Below the pieces are notes generated by a model, which saw only the letters and a program-made list of their open reading frames with translations, had not been told where the DNA came from and searched no databases. A DNA stretch of 64,000 nt from an uncultured bacterium (GTDB lineage Bacteria > Cyanobacteriota > Vampirovibrionia > Gastranaerophilales > Gastranaerophilaceae): the NCBI GenBank assembly GCA_958366705.1, contig CATXCB010000002.1, forward strand, positions 155,566 to 219,565, written 5' to 3'. Below, piece after piece: positions 1 through 8,446 of this stretch. Numbering within the stretch: position 1 is the stretch's first letter; each line of letters starts with the position of its first letter. Position numbers and translations under genes: made by a program.

Positions 1-2
1 CT

Positions 3-1805
3 ATTTTCTGTAAGTAAGCGTTTTGCAAGTTCATAACGTTCATCAACAATATTTTTAATTTCTTGGTCTATTTCGTAGGCTACTTGTTCTGAGTAATCTC
101 TTTGATGTCCGAAATCTCTGCCCATGAATACGTTCTCTTGATTTTTACCGTAAGCCATGTTTCCTAACTTGTCAGACATCCCCCAAGCAGTAACCATTTT
201 TCTTGCAATATCTGTTACGTTAATCAAGTCTTGAGATGCGCCTGTACTTACATTATTTTTACCGTAAACAATTTCTTCTGCAGCACGACCGCCTAATGAA
301 ACAGCAATTTTAGCGAGTAATTTAGCTTTGCTTACGTGTACTTTTTCATCTTTTGGTCTTGTCCAAGTTACACCAAGTGCCATTCCTCTCGGTATAATTG
401 AAACTTTGTGAAGTTCGTTTGCATCAGGTAATAATTTATCAATAAGAGCGTGACCAACTTCATGATAAGATGTTAATTCTTTATCTTCATCTGTAAGCAC
501 ACGGCTTTTCTTTTCAACCCCTGCAATTACACGGTCGATAGAACAATCAATATCTTTCATTGATATTTTGTCTTCTCCGTTTCTAGCTGCAAGTAATGCA
601 GATTCATTTAACAAGTTTTGCAAATCAGCACCGGTAAAACCTGGAGTTCTTTTTGCTAATACTTTTAAATCCACATCTTTATCTAGTTTTTTATTTTTAG
701 CATGAACTTCTAATATTTGTTCTCTGCCTTTAACGTCAGGTGCGTTTATATATATTTGTCTGTCAAATCTACCAGGTCTTAAAAGTGCGTTATCTAAGAT
801 ATCAGGTCTGTTTGTGGCTGCAATTACAATTATATTTGTGTTAACATCAAAACCATCCATTTCAACTAATAGTTGGTTAAGTGTTTGTTCTCTTTCATCG
901 TGACCGCCGCCAAGACCAGCTCCACGTTGACGTCCTACAGCATCAATTTCGTCAATAAAGATTATACACGGCTGGTGTTTTTTTGCCTGTTCAAACAAGT
1001 CTCTAACACGGCTGGCGCCTACACCGACAAACATTTCTACAAAGTCAGAACCTGAAATTGAGAAGAACGGAACACTTGCTTCTCCGGCTACAGCTTTAGC
1101 CATAAGCGTTTTACCTGTTCCCGGAGGGCCTACAAGAAGAACTCCTTTTGGAATTTTTGCTCCCAATTTCATGTATTTTTCACCATTTTTCAAAAAGTCA
1201 ACGATTTCTTCAAGTTCTTTTTTCTCTTCATCAATACCTGCAACATCTTTAAATGTTGTTTTTACTTTTGAATCAAGAAGCATTTTTGCTTTACTTTTTC
1301 CGAACGACATAGCTTGAGAACCGCCGGCTTGGATAGCTTTTATCATCAAACCAAGTGAGATAACTGCGAATAATATTATTATAAAAGTTCCGATATTTCC
1401 GGCTAATTGATTAGTTTCCGGAGCTTTTTTTACAGTGATATCAGCTTGAGAGTTATTTAATTTATCCATTAACTCATTGTCATTTGCAGGAATTTGGACT
1501 TTATATTGGAATAATGGAGCTTGCATATTTTTTGAGTCAGGTGTCAAAAATGGTGAAACAACATTTTTGTTCGAAGCTTTTCCTGTTGTATTCTGTTGAT
1601 TAGGCTGTTCTGTTGGAACTGCAATAATCATGTCTTCATATTTTTCAATTTTTGAAAATTCTTTGTTTTCTAATTTCTGTAAAAAATTAGTGTATGAAAT
1701 TTCTGAAGTGCTGGTTGTCGGGCCTGACATAAATATTGTTGAAATAAATACAAGCACTACAATAGCTAATATTACATACATACCCATTGATTGACTTTTG
1801 TTCAT
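3..1805 (-). CDS. ftsH: ATP-dependent zinc metalloprotease FtsH, C-terminus off the window
   Basis: FtsH is a membrane-anchored AAA+ protease that degrades misfolded membrane proteins and short-lived regulators. About 601 codons are visible; the end lies beyond base 1. Translation from the ATG at 1803-1805 shows an N-terminal membrane segment (about residues 9-28), a periplasmic loop, a second membrane segment (about 120-145), Walker A GPPGTGKT (about 226-233), a Walker B ending FIDEID, the second region of homology with RPGRFDR, and the zinc motif HEVGH (about 448-452). The periplasmic loop is rich in Asn, Gln and Thr. I see no frameshift. The family call is very secure. Confidence 0.97.
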   Translation of the reverse strand, partial: MNKSQSMGMYVILAIVVLVFISTIFMSGPTTSTSEISYTNFLQKLENKEFSKIEKYEDMIIAVPTEQPNQQNTTGKASNKNVVSPFLTPDSKNMQAPLFQYKVQIPANDNELMDKLNNSQADITVKKAPETNQLAGNIGTFIIILFAVISLGLMIKAIQAGGSQAMSFGKSKAKMLLDSKVKTTFKDVAGIDEEKKELEEIVDFLKNGEKYMKLGAKIPKGVLLVGPPGTGKTLMAKAVAGEASVPFFSISGSDFVEMFVGVGASRVRDLFEQAKKHQPCIIFIDEIDAVGRQRGAGLGGGHDEREQTLNQLLVEMDGFDVNTNIIVIAATNRPDILDNALLRPGRFDRQIYINAPDVKGREQILEVHAKNKKLDKDVDLKVLAKRTPGFTGADLQNLLNESALLAARNGEDKISMKDIDCSIDRVIAGVEKKSRVLTDEDKELTSYHEVGHALIDKLLPDANELHKVSIIPRGMALGVTWTRPKDEKVHVSKAKLLAKIAVSLGGRAAEEIVYGKNNVSTGASQDLINVTDIARKMVTAWGMSDKLGNMAYGKNQENVFMGRDFGHQRDYSEQVAYEIDQEIKNIVDERYELAKRLLTEN

Positions 1806-1912
1806 ATAAAATAACCTTTCAAAATAATAATTTAAACTCTCTGGAGCTATTATAACTTAAAAAGGCGAAAAAGTGAATATTTTAAATATTCTAAATTATT
1901 ATCATCACCTTT

Positions 1913-2197
1913 TTAATCGTCTATTAATTTGAAATTTTTTGGCAGTTCACTCTCAACTTCTTTTATAAAATTAGGAAAACTCATACCAAGGGCTTCTGCA
2001 AGTTTCCAAAGTGTAGTTATTTGAACGTCTCGGTTCCCTTTTTCAAGTTGTGCAAGGGAACTGTTGGGGATGTCGTATTCATAACTAAATAGTAGAATAC
2101 CTTTATTTAACTTTTGTCTTTTTTCTTTGACAATATTGCCAATCGTTTTTAAGAGTATTTTCTTTTTTTGTGTATCTGATTTATTTTCTTTCTCCAT
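1913..2197 (-). CDS. XRE-family helix-turn-helix regulator
   Basis: This 94-residue protein carries a Cro/CI-type helix-turn-helix at about residues 20-80, with the typical SSLAQLEKGNRD recognition-helix region followed by TLWKLAEALGM. Charged tails lie at both ends. It is transcribed away from the prepilin gene at 2293, with a 95-nt gap holding a 32-bp palindrome. There is no Shine-Dalgarno sequence before its ATG, but a -10-like TACAAT (plus strand 2205-2210) lies 7 nt upstream, which suggests a leaderless mRNA. I infer that it regulates itself and the neighbouring prepilin; the target is not proven. Confidence 0.85.
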   Translation of the reverse strand: MEKENKSDTQKKKILLKTIGNIVKEKRQKLNKGILLFSYEYDIPNSSLAQLEKGNRDVQITTLWKLAEALGMSFPNFIKEVESELPKNFKLIDD

Positions 2198-2230
2198 GTT
2201 GATAATTGTAGCTATATATGTTATATTGGT

Positions 2231-2262
2231 TATAGTTTATTAGATATATCTAATAAGCTATA
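2231..2262. promoter_or_regulatory. 32-bp palindromic operator candidate
   Basis: The sequence is an inverted repeat with no spacer, 16-bp arms and one mismatch (2236 against 2257). The core half-site is TTATTAGATA. It lies between the divergent XRE gene (start 2197) and the prepilin (start 2293) and abuts the expected -35 region of the XRE gene. It is probably the binding site of that regulator; this is inference from position and symmetry. Confidence 0.65.
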
Positions 2263-2292
2263 GAATTTTGTAACAATAATGAGGTTGTTGAT

Positions 2293-3036
2293 ATGAAATT
2301 TGTATTTAAAAATTTTGGTTTTACATTGGCTGAAGTATTGATTACTCTAAGTATAATAGGTATTATTGCGGCAATGACAATACCACCTTTAATTACCAAT
2401 CAACGTAATAAAAAGTTCGAGTCGAATATTAAAAAAGTATATTCCGAGTTAAATCAAGTTAGTAAGTTATATTTGAATGATACTGAAGAGACAATACCCT
2501 TTGCTTTATCTGCAAATCATACTGATTTGAAAACTATTTTGTTAACTTATGTGAAAGGAATTACTGTAATAAACTCAGATAAGTGGGATTCTACAGAAGA
2601 TGATGGTAGTTCTAGTGCATATGTTTATAATAGATATACTAATTTTAAAGGTACCAAGGTAAAACAAATTTGTGATGATTATGGAACTCATGGCACATTA
2701 GGAGGTATTTCTTTAGCTTGGAATAATAATCCTGTTATGGGTGATAATGGTCCAATTATTTGTGTTGATTTAAATGCAGAAGATAAACCAAATGTTGTAG
2801 GAATTGATTATTTCTTATTTATCTTTACAAATGATGGAACTTTAATTCCAATGGGAATGGAGCATCCTCAAAATTCAACCTCAGGTAATCTTGATGTAAA
2901 TTTTTTCTTAAGTAAAGATTATTGTGGTGCTAATACTAATAATTATTCGTGTGCTTATTGGGCAATTTTAGATAAAAATCCAAATGGTGCTGGTACATAT
3001 TGGAGAGATTATTTAGGTAAAAAATTATACAAGTAA
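2293..3036 (+). CDS. Type IV prepilin-like protein (divergent to XRE gene)
   Basis: This 247-residue protein has the prepilin N-terminal cleavage/methylation signature: a short basic leader, then G-FTLAEVLITL at about residues 9-19 and a hydrophobic helix to about 30 ending in AAMTIPPL. Glu at position +5 of the mature protein is present. The C-terminal domain contains DLNAEDKPNVVGIDYF, a version of the D-x-N-x(4)-PN-x-x-G-x-D-x-F motif shared by the other prepilins in this window. It also has several cysteines (GANTNNYSCAYW). GAGG lies 8 nt before the ATG. It is likely a minor pilin or pseudopilin processed by PilD; the machine it joins is not in this window. Confidence 0.9.
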   Translation: MKFVFKNFGFTLAEVLITLSIIGIIAAMTIPPLITNQRNKKFESNIKKVYSELNQVSKLYLNDTEETIPFALSANHTDLKTILLTYVKGITVINSDKWDSTEDDGSSSAYVYNRYTNFKGTKVKQICDDYGTHGTLGGISLAWNNNPVMGDNGPIICVDLNAEDKPNVVGIDYFLFIFTNDGTLIPMGMEHPQNSTSGNLDVNFFLSKDYCGANTNNYSCAYWAILDKNPNGAGTYWRDYLGKKLYK

Positions 3037-3066
3037 ATGAAATTATATTTATATAATTGCATTTAC
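3033..3066 (+). terminator. Hairpin at the end of the prepilin gene
   Basis: An imperfect inverted repeat overlaps the stop codon of the prepilin. Outer arms GTAAATG/CATTTAC and inner arms ATTATAT/ATATAAT are separated by 2-nt mismatches and a TT loop. It could stop transcription from the left. The T-run is weak, so confidence is moderate. Confidence 0.4.
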
Positions 3067-3093
3067 TTTCGATTTATTAATTGTTTAATACTA

Positions 3094-3303
3094 CTATGCG
3101 TCAATATTAAGAAGTTGTTTTTTATAGCGTCCTTCTTTTGTTTCTCGTATTAAATTCTTTATTGTATCGATAGTTTTTAGAATTGCTGAACGTTCTTGTG
3201 CAATTACAGCTTGTCTTTTAGGTGTTGTTCCAGGATTGACTCTTTCCATTTCTATTAAATCCAAGTCAGTTTGAAGTTGTTTGATTTTTTCTGGAGTTGC
3301 CAT
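3094..3303 (-). CDS. Small coiled-coil-like hypothetical protein
   Basis: I do not recognise this 69-residue protein. It starts MATPEKIKQLQTDLDLIEME and is predicted to be mostly helical and rich in Lys, Glu, Gln and Leu, with heptad-like spacing. It has no membrane segment or cysteine. It is convergent with the prepilin at 2293 and lies downstream of gcvPA on the same strand, where gcvPB would often be found. It is probably real because its start (3303) falls in the short gap before gcvPA and it has normal codon use. Confidence 0.6.
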   Translation of the reverse strand: MATPEKIKQLQTDLDLIEMERVNPGTTPKRQAVIAQERSAILKTIDTIKNLIRETKEGRYKKQLLNIDA

Positions 3304-3365
3304 ATTTCAATATTGTTTTAAACCTTGTAATGTTTGTCAATTTGAAAATTTGTTAGAGGGTTAAG

Positions 3366-4610
3366 CTATATGTGGTAAATATATTTATTTATATCTTCTT
3401 CTGAATTCATTTCGGTTACGGCTACAAGAATCTTAGTGTTATCTAATTTTATACCGCCTAAAATATTGTTTTCTTTTAATTTAGCTAAAAATTTGTCGGA
3501 ATTTTCTACTTCAATAACAAATTCATTAAAGAAATTCTTATTTAATGTTTTAATTCCTTTATCTGCAAGTTTTTTAGATAAAGAGTGTGCATTTTTTGCA
3601 GATAAATAACCTGCTTGACGGAACCCTTTTTCTCCCATAACAGAAAGATAAAGTGTTGCACAAAGCCCAATCAGGGCTTGGTTTGAACAAATATTACTTG
3701 TTGCTTTTTCTCGTTTTATATGTTGTTCTCTGGTTTGAATTGTTAAACAAAATGCTTGTTTCCCATCCTTATCAACAGTTCTCCCCGCAAGTCTTCCGGG
3801 TAATTGTCTCATGAATTTTTCACGGCAAGCCATAAATCCTGCAGTAGGCCCGCCAAAGTTCATTGGAATACCAAGTGTCTGTATATCTCCTACGACAATA
3901 TCTGCCCCGTATTCAGACGGAGGTTTTAGTATTGATAATGTAGACGGGTCTGTGCAAACAACAAACAAACAATCGGGCTTTTGTGGGGTTAGTATTTCTC
4001 CATAATAGTCAGGAGTTTGGATAAGTACGCAGGCATAATCTTTTGTTTCCTGTGGAATTTCGTCCCCCCAGTCAACTTCGATAGATTGTGCGTTTGTATA
4101 GGTTTCTATAACAGATTTGTATTCAGGATTCAGTGAATTAAGGATGCAGACTTTATATTTTTTAGTTATTCTGCAAGCCATTAGTATTGCTTCTGCACAG
4201 GCTGTACCGCCGTCATATACTGTAGCATTTGCAACGTCCATTCCTGTTAATCGGCAAATCATTGTTTGAAATTCGTACATAACTTGAAGAGTTCCCTGAG
4301 AAATTTCAGGCTGATACGGGGTGTATGCTGTATTGAACTCAAATCTGTTTGCCACTTGAGCTATGCATGCTGGTATAAATTTGTTGTATATTCCGCCGCC
4401 AAGAAAACTTATATAATCTGATTTGTTTTCTTTTGCAAGTTTTTTTACTGTGCGTTGTGTTTCCAATTCGCTCAAGCCGTCTGGCAAATCTAATTTTTTC
4501 ATTCTAACAGTTTCAGGAATTTGTTTAAATAAATCTTCTACAGAATTTATTCCAATTTCCTCACACATTTGTTTTATTGAATCTTTGTTATGTACTAAAA
4601 AATTTTTCAT
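3366..4610 (-). CDS. gcvPA: Glycine dehydrogenase (decarboxylating) subunit 1, P-protein alpha
   Basis: This is the N-terminal half of the split P-protein of the glycine cleavage system, which decarboxylates glycine using PLP held on the partner subunit GcvPB. The 414 residues match the family: the FLGGGIYNKFIP start, PYQPEISQGTLQ, and the YDGGTACAEA stretch. The length is a little short of the usual 440-450. It starts 3 nt after gcvH, so gcvT-gcvH-gcvPA is one operon. The PLP-binding subunit GcvPB is not next to it in this window, which is unusual for the split form. Confidence 0.95.
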   Translation of the reverse strand: MKNFLVHNKDSIKQMCEEIGINSVEDLFKQIPETVRMKKLDLPDGLSELETQRTVKKLAKENKSDYISFLGGGIYNKFIPACIAQVANRFEFNTAYTPYQPEISQGTLQVMYEFQTMICRLTGMDVANATVYDGGTACAEAILMACRITKKYKVCILNSLNPEYKSVIETYTNAQSIEVDWGDEIPQETKDYACVLIQTPDYYGEILTPQKPDCLFVVCTDPSTLSILKPPSEYGADIVVGDIQTLGIPMNFGGPTAGFMACREKFMRQLPGRLAGRTVDKDGKQAFCLTIQTREQHIKREKATSNICSNQALIGLCATLYLSVMGEKGFRQAGYLSAKNAHSLSKKLADKGIKTLNKNFFNEFVIEVENSDKFLAKLKENNILGGIKLDNTKILVAVTEMNSEEDINKYIYHI

Positions 4611-4613
4611 TTA

Positions 4614-4994
4614 TTATTCCAATTCTTCTTTATAATCTGCGTATGACAATAAATCTGATTTATCAGAGTCGAAAGATTCTGATTCCACTTTTATCAGCCA
4701 GCCGTTTTCATAAGAATCTTCGTTAAGCATTTCCGGAGCATCAACCAAGGCTTCGTTTACTTCTATAACTTTACCGCTGATTGGCATATAAATCTCTGAT
4801 GCAGCTTTAACAGATTCGATATTAGCAAATGTGTCGCCTTTTGAAAATTCATCACCGACGGCAGGAAGTTCTAAAAATACAATATCTCCAAGCTGTTCTA
4901 TTGCGTAATCGGTAAGACCTATAACATAGTTTCCGTCTTCTTTTACAATATATTCATGAGATTTTGAACATAGCATTTCTTCTTTATAACCCAT
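4614..4994 (-). CDS. gcvH: Glycine cleavage system H protein
   Basis: GcvH is the lipoyl carrier that shuttles the aminomethyl group between the P, T and L proteins. The 126-residue sequence is full length, and the lipoylation lysine is K63 in ESVKAASEIY. Hallmark blocks YVIGLTDYA and MLNEDSYENGWL are present. It has a good ribosome-binding site and lies 42 nt after gcvT and 3 nt before gcvPA. The call is secure. Confidence 0.96.
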   Translation of the reverse strand: MGYKEEMLCSKSHEYIVKEDGNYVIGLTDYAIEQLGDIVFLELPAVGDEFSKGDTFANIESVKAASEIYMPISGKVIEVNEALVDAPEMLNEDSYENGWLIKVESESFDSDKSDLLSYADYKEELE

Positions 4995-5036
4995 TTTTAT
5001 TTCTCCTTTTCATATTTTGTATCAGCATTTATTTTA

Positions 5037-6140
5037 TTATAGTACTCTATTTCTTTTTTCTATAAACGGACGCTTAACAATTTTAGCATCGTGTAGTTTT
5101 TCTCTTATCATAACCTGAATAGTTGTTCCAATGCAAATTTCAGGAATGTTTTTTACATAGGCAAGAGCAATATTTTTACCTGTGCTAGGGGAAACACATC
5201 CGCTGGTTATGTGTCCAACCTTTTCTCCATTATAATAGACTTCGTAACCGTGGCGGGCTATGTTTTTATCTAACATTTCAAGTCCGACAAGTTTCTTAGC
5301 CACCCCGTTTGTAAGTTGATTCATTATAATTTCTTTTCCGTTGTAGTTTTCAGCTTTATCTTTTGGAATAGACCAGGAAAGCCCTGCTTCAACAGGAGTT
5401 GTTTTTTCATCTAAATCATTTCCGTAAAGATGGAGGGCAGCTTCAAGTCTTAGTGTATCTCTGGCTCCGAGTCCTATTGGTTTTATATCGAATTCTTTAC
5501 CTTCTTCTAAAATTTTATCCCATAAAAATTCTGAATATTCATTTTCTACCAGTAGTTCAAATCCGTCTTCACCTGTATAACCTGTTCTTGATGCTAGTAG
5601 TTTTATTCCACTGATAATTGCCGGTTTTATTGTAAATGATTTTTGGTTTGAGATGTTATAACCCATTTTTTTCATTACATCTATTGCGCGCGGACCTTGA
5701 ATTGCAAGCAGTGAGTAATTGTGTGACTGATTATCTATTTTTACATCCAGACCTCGTTTATTTCTTACAATCCAATTTAAGTCTTCGTCAATTCGGGATG
5801 CGTTACAAATAACTAGGTATGATTCGATTCCTAATTTATAAATGATTAAATCATCTATGAGTCCGCCGTTTTTGTTTGGAAGCTGACAGTATACAGCTTT
5901 TTCATAATCAAGTTTTTTTATATCTTGAGGTACAATTTTGTTTAGAAACTCAGTTGCATCTTTCCCGGATATAAAGACTTCACCCATGTGTGAAACATCA
6001 AATAAACCTACGTTTTCTCTTACAGTTTTGTGTTCTTCAATAATGGATGAATATTGAACAGGCATGTGCCAGCCTGCAAAATCAACCATTTTAGCCCCTA
6101 AATTAACGTGTTTTTCATGCAAGTAAGTTTCTTTAACCAT
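5037..6140 (-). CDS. gcvT: Aminomethyltransferase, glycine cleavage T protein
   Basis: GcvT transfers the methylene group from aminomethyl-lipoyl-GcvH to tetrahydrofolate and releases ammonia. The 367 residues are full length. Family blocks are visible: KMVDFAGWHMPVQY near the N-terminus, FDVSHMGEV, SRTGYTGEDGFE in the middle, and GLGARDTLRLEAAL. It is the first gene of the gcvT-gcvH-gcvPA operon, 80 nt downstream of a prepilin gene on the same strand. No glycine riboswitch is visible in the gap. Confidence 0.96.
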   Translation of the reverse strand: MVKETYLHEKHVNLGAKMVDFAGWHMPVQYSSIIEEHKTVRENVGLFDVSHMGEVFISGKDATEFLNKIVPQDIKKLDYEKAVYCQLPNKNGGLIDDLIIYKLGIESYLVICNASRIDEDLNWIVRNKRGLDVKIDNQSHNYSLLAIQGPRAIDVMKKMGYNISNQKSFTIKPAIISGIKLLASRTGYTGEDGFELLVENEYSEFLWDKILEEGKEFDIKPIGLGARDTLRLEAALHLYGNDLDEKTTPVEAGLSWSIPKDKAENYNGKEIIMNQLTNGVAKKLVGLEMLDKNIARHGYEVYYNGEKVGHITSGCVSPSTGKNIALAYVKNIPEICIGTTIQVMIREKLHDAKIVKRPFIEKRNRVL

Positions 6141-6220
6141 AATATAATCCCCTCTATATGATTTTATTTTTTCACGTTATCACTGGGTTTGTCAATGATA
6201 TATTTCGATAGTTTAAATTT

Positions 6221-6877
6221 TTAGTGGAGATAATTCATGTTACCGTTAAGCAAGACATAATAAGCGCACCCCCAGCCATTTTCGTTTTTTGTGCAGCTTT
6301 TTGTATATGGAGAATCTGAATTTGGAGCTCCGAGAGGTCTTATTCCTCCATTTTCATAGGAAAAGACAAATAAATCTTTACCATAGGTATTTGGTTGTTT
6401 ATTTCCGTTTACATCAACCCAGAATGTAATTATTCTAAAAGAATCTTGCGGACCTTTCCACCAGACAGAGCTTCCATTCATTAGAGTAATTTTATATGTG
6501 TCTCTTCTTGTTATTGCGTATTCGCCATGATTTGTGCCGTTTAATTGTTTGTATGTTTTTTTTGTCACGCAGAATCCATCTTTATCATAAGTTCCACAAT
6601 CTATTGCTATTTTTAGAGACGGTTTTAGTTTTTCTGCAATAATTTTTGCACTTGCTTCGTTTGCACCAGTTAATCCCCAGCCATCTACATTTCCATGTTC
6701 TTCTTCGCTTAATTTTATGGCTTGTGAAAGAATAGATTGATCAGCCTTTAGTTGGTTCACGGTTCTTATTTCTGTATATTTTGTCATTATTGCAGGAATA
6801 GTGATAGCTGCAACAACTCCGATAATTCCAAGTGTTATAAGAACTTCAGATAGTGTGAATGCAAGTTCCTTTTTCAT
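6221..6877 (-). CDS. Type IV prepilin-like protein (divergent to HTH gene)
   Basis: This 218-residue protein has a very short leader (MKKELA) followed by FTLSEVLITLGIIGVVAAITIP. The globular part holds an internal cysteine pair (IDCG, GFCV), the shared motif DVNGNKQPNTYGKDLFVF, then LGAPNSD and a C-terminal block with CTKNENGWGCAYYVLLNGN. The start is supported by AAGGGA 4 nt before the ATG. It is transcribed leftward, away from the small HTH gene at 7005, with a perfect 20-bp inverted repeat between them. It is likely a minor pilin or pseudopilin. Confidence 0.9.
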   Translation of the reverse strand: MKKELAFTLSEVLITLGIIGVVAAITIPAIMTKYTEIRTVNQLKADQSILSQAIKLSEEEHGNVDGWGLTGANEASAKIIAEKLKPSLKIAIDCGTYDKDGFCVTKKTYKQLNGTNHGEYAITRRDTYKITLMNGSSVWWKGPQDSFRIITFWVDVNGNKQPNTYGKDLFVFSYENGGIRPLGAPNSDSPYTKSCTKNENGWGCAYYVLLNGNMNYLH

Positions 6878-6915
6878 CTTATCCCTTTCTTCATAAAAAG
6901 TAATATTTTGCTCTA

Positions 6916-6960
6916 ATTAATGTTAATTTGTTAATTATATATTAACAAATTAACATTAAT
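6916..6960. promoter_or_regulatory. Perfect 20-bp inverted repeat, operator candidate
   Basis: Left arm 6916-6935 and right arm 6941-6960 are exact reverse complements around a 5-nt centre (TATAT). Each arm contains two GTTAAT/ATTAAC-like units (ATTAATGTTAAT then TTGTTAAT). It lies between a prepilin (start 6877, minus) and an HTH gene (start 7005, plus), where a repressor could control both promoters. A 20-bp perfect arm is unlikely by chance even in AT-rich DNA. Its role as an operator is inference. Confidence 0.7.
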
Positions 6961-7004
6961 CGTACAAAGTGTCAATATTTATAAAAGTAAATTAAAATAC
7001 TTTT

Positions 7005-7244
7005 ATGGGTATAAATATTGATATAGATTCAAAGACGAATTTAAATGAAGTTATCAGATTGTTGTTATTTAGAAATAAAATAACAATAGCAGAGCTTGCT
7101 CGTCGTATGTCTGAGTTATCGGGGAATAATTATACTCGTTTTAATTTAAGAGCTAAATTAGAAAATAATAGAGTTAGATTTAACGAAGCATTGTTGATAT
7201 TTGAAATTCTTGGTTATAAATTTGATATTCAAGAAAATGGTTAA
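7005..7244 (+). CDS. Small helix-turn-helix DNA-binding protein
   Basis: This 79-residue protein has an XRE-like fold: NEVIRLLLFRNKITIAELARRMSE as the first helices, a loop, then NLRAKLENNRVRF as recognition helix, and a closing helix EALLIFEILGYKF. It is divergent to the prepilin at 6877. It has no Shine-Dalgarno sequence; TAAAAT at 6993-6998 lies 6 nt before the ATG, consistent with a leaderless transcript. I infer that it binds the large inverted repeat at 6916-6960. Confidence 0.75.
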   Translation: MGINIDIDSKTNLNEVIRLLLFRNKITIAELARRMSELSGNNYTRFNLRAKLENNRVRFNEALLIFEILGYKFDIQENG

Positions 7245-7266
7245 TATCCGGCATCTATCGAGATAA

Positions 7267-7295
7267 TAAGCCCACATATGTTAAATGTGGGCTTA
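7267..7295. terminator. Bidirectional terminator hairpin
   Basis: An 11-bp perfect stem (TAAGCCCACAT with its complement) and a 7-nt loop lie between the converging HTH and dnaJ-like genes. The T-rich flank is modest (TTAATTATTT). It probably ends both transcripts. Confidence 0.7.
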
Positions 7296-7300
7296 ATTAT

Positions 7301-8362
7301 TTACATCATTTGTTTGTATAAATCTATTTCTTTTTGAGATAATTTTTCAGGGAGAACAATTTTGATTTTTGCATTTAAATTTCCATATCCACCTGCTTTT
7401 TTAGGTAAACCTAGGTTTTTTAGTCTAAGCATTTTACCACTGGAGGTCATCGGCGGAATTTTTATTCCAATGTTTCCGTGAAGGGTTTCGATATCTTTTT
7501 TGCATCCAAGAACGGCCTCCGGAGGTGTTATTTCGATTTCTTTAGTTAAATCAGAACCTTTGATTTCATATTCAGAATCTTTAGGAGTTATTACAAGGTA
7601 TAAATCTCCTTTTTGTCCGTAGGCATCTGTTTTTCCCTCGCCTTTTAGTCTGATTTTTTGTCCTTCTTTGATTTCTTTTGGAAGTTTTACTTTTATGGAT
7701 TTGTTGTCATTGATAATTCCAGTTCCTCCGCAGGCACTGCAATATCCTCCTCCGCCCGGGCATTGAGTGCATTTGCGCATGTCTGTAAACTTAACCGTAA
7801 TCGGAGAGTCAGAGAATAAGTCTTTGGCTGTTACATTAAGAGTTTTTGTTACATCTAAATCTTCTGCTTTATTTGCAGCTTGGCGTTTACCTCTCGAGCT
7901 TTGTCTTGAGTATCCTTGTTGAGCACCTCCCATTGTGCCAAGGTCGTTAAAATCAAAACCTGAAAATCCGCCTCTAGCTCCACTGCCAGCGGCTCCGGCA
8001 CCCATCATATCGCCAAATAAAGAGCTGAAAAAGTCGGAAAATCCGCCCATATCCTGTCCGTTAAAGTTAAATTGCTGATAGCCTTGACCTCCGCCAAAGT
8101 TGAAGTTTTCAAAACCTGGAGGTGGTGTGTAATCTGCTCCGCCCTGCCAGTTTGCGCCAAGGCTGTCGTATCTTTGGCGTTTTTGTTTATCGCCAAGAAC
8201 TTCATAAGCTTCATTTATTTCTTTAAATTTTTCTTCCGCTTCTTTTGTTTTATTTACGTCAGGGTGAAATTTTCTTGCCAGCTTTCTATAGGCTGATTTG
8301 ATTTCAGCGTCTGTTGCTTCTCTTTTTACACCCAGTGTTTCATAATAATCTTTGTACTTCAT
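7301..8362 (-). CDS. DnaJ/CbpA-type Hsp40 co-chaperone with reduced zinc finger
   Basis: This 353-residue protein has an N-terminal J domain (about 4-69) with the HPD motif at 33-35, which stimulates DnaK ATPase. A long Gly/Phe-rich linker (about 70-165) follows, then a C-terminal substrate-binding region with EIKEGQKIRLKGEGK. Canonical DnaJ has four CxxCxGxG repeats; here only C198-x-x-C201 and C208-x-x-C211 (ending CSACGGTG) remain, enough for one zinc site. So it lies between DnaJ and the zinc-less CbpA type. No dnaK or grpE is adjacent. Confidence 0.9.
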   Translation of the reverse strand: MKYKDYYETLGVKREATDAEIKSAYRKLARKFHPDVNKTKEAEEKFKEINEAYEVLGDKQKRQRYDSLGANWQGGADYTPPPGFENFNFGGGQGYQQFNFNGQDMGGFSDFFSSLFGDMMGAGAAGSGARGGFSGFDFNDLGTMGGAQQGYSRQSSRGKRQAANKAEDLDVTKTLNVTAKDLFSDSPITVKFTDMRKCTQCPGGGGYCSACGGTGIINDNKSIKVKLPKEIKEGQKIRLKGEGKTDAYGQKGDLYLVITPKDSEYEIKGSDLTKEIEITPPEAVLGCKKDIETLHGNIGIKIPPMTSSGKMLRLKNLGLPKKAGGYGNLNAKIKIVLPEKLSQKEIDLYKQMM

Positions 8363-8446
8363 AATGTTAAAATCTCCTACTCTAATGATAATATAAAATA
8401 GAAGATTTTTAGTGTTTTTTAATTATTTTTTAATGAATTAATAAGA

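Noticed and set aside
6141..6220. Possible glycine riboswitch before gcvT
   Set aside because: The 80-nt gap is too short and AT-rich and lacks the paired aptamer motifs.
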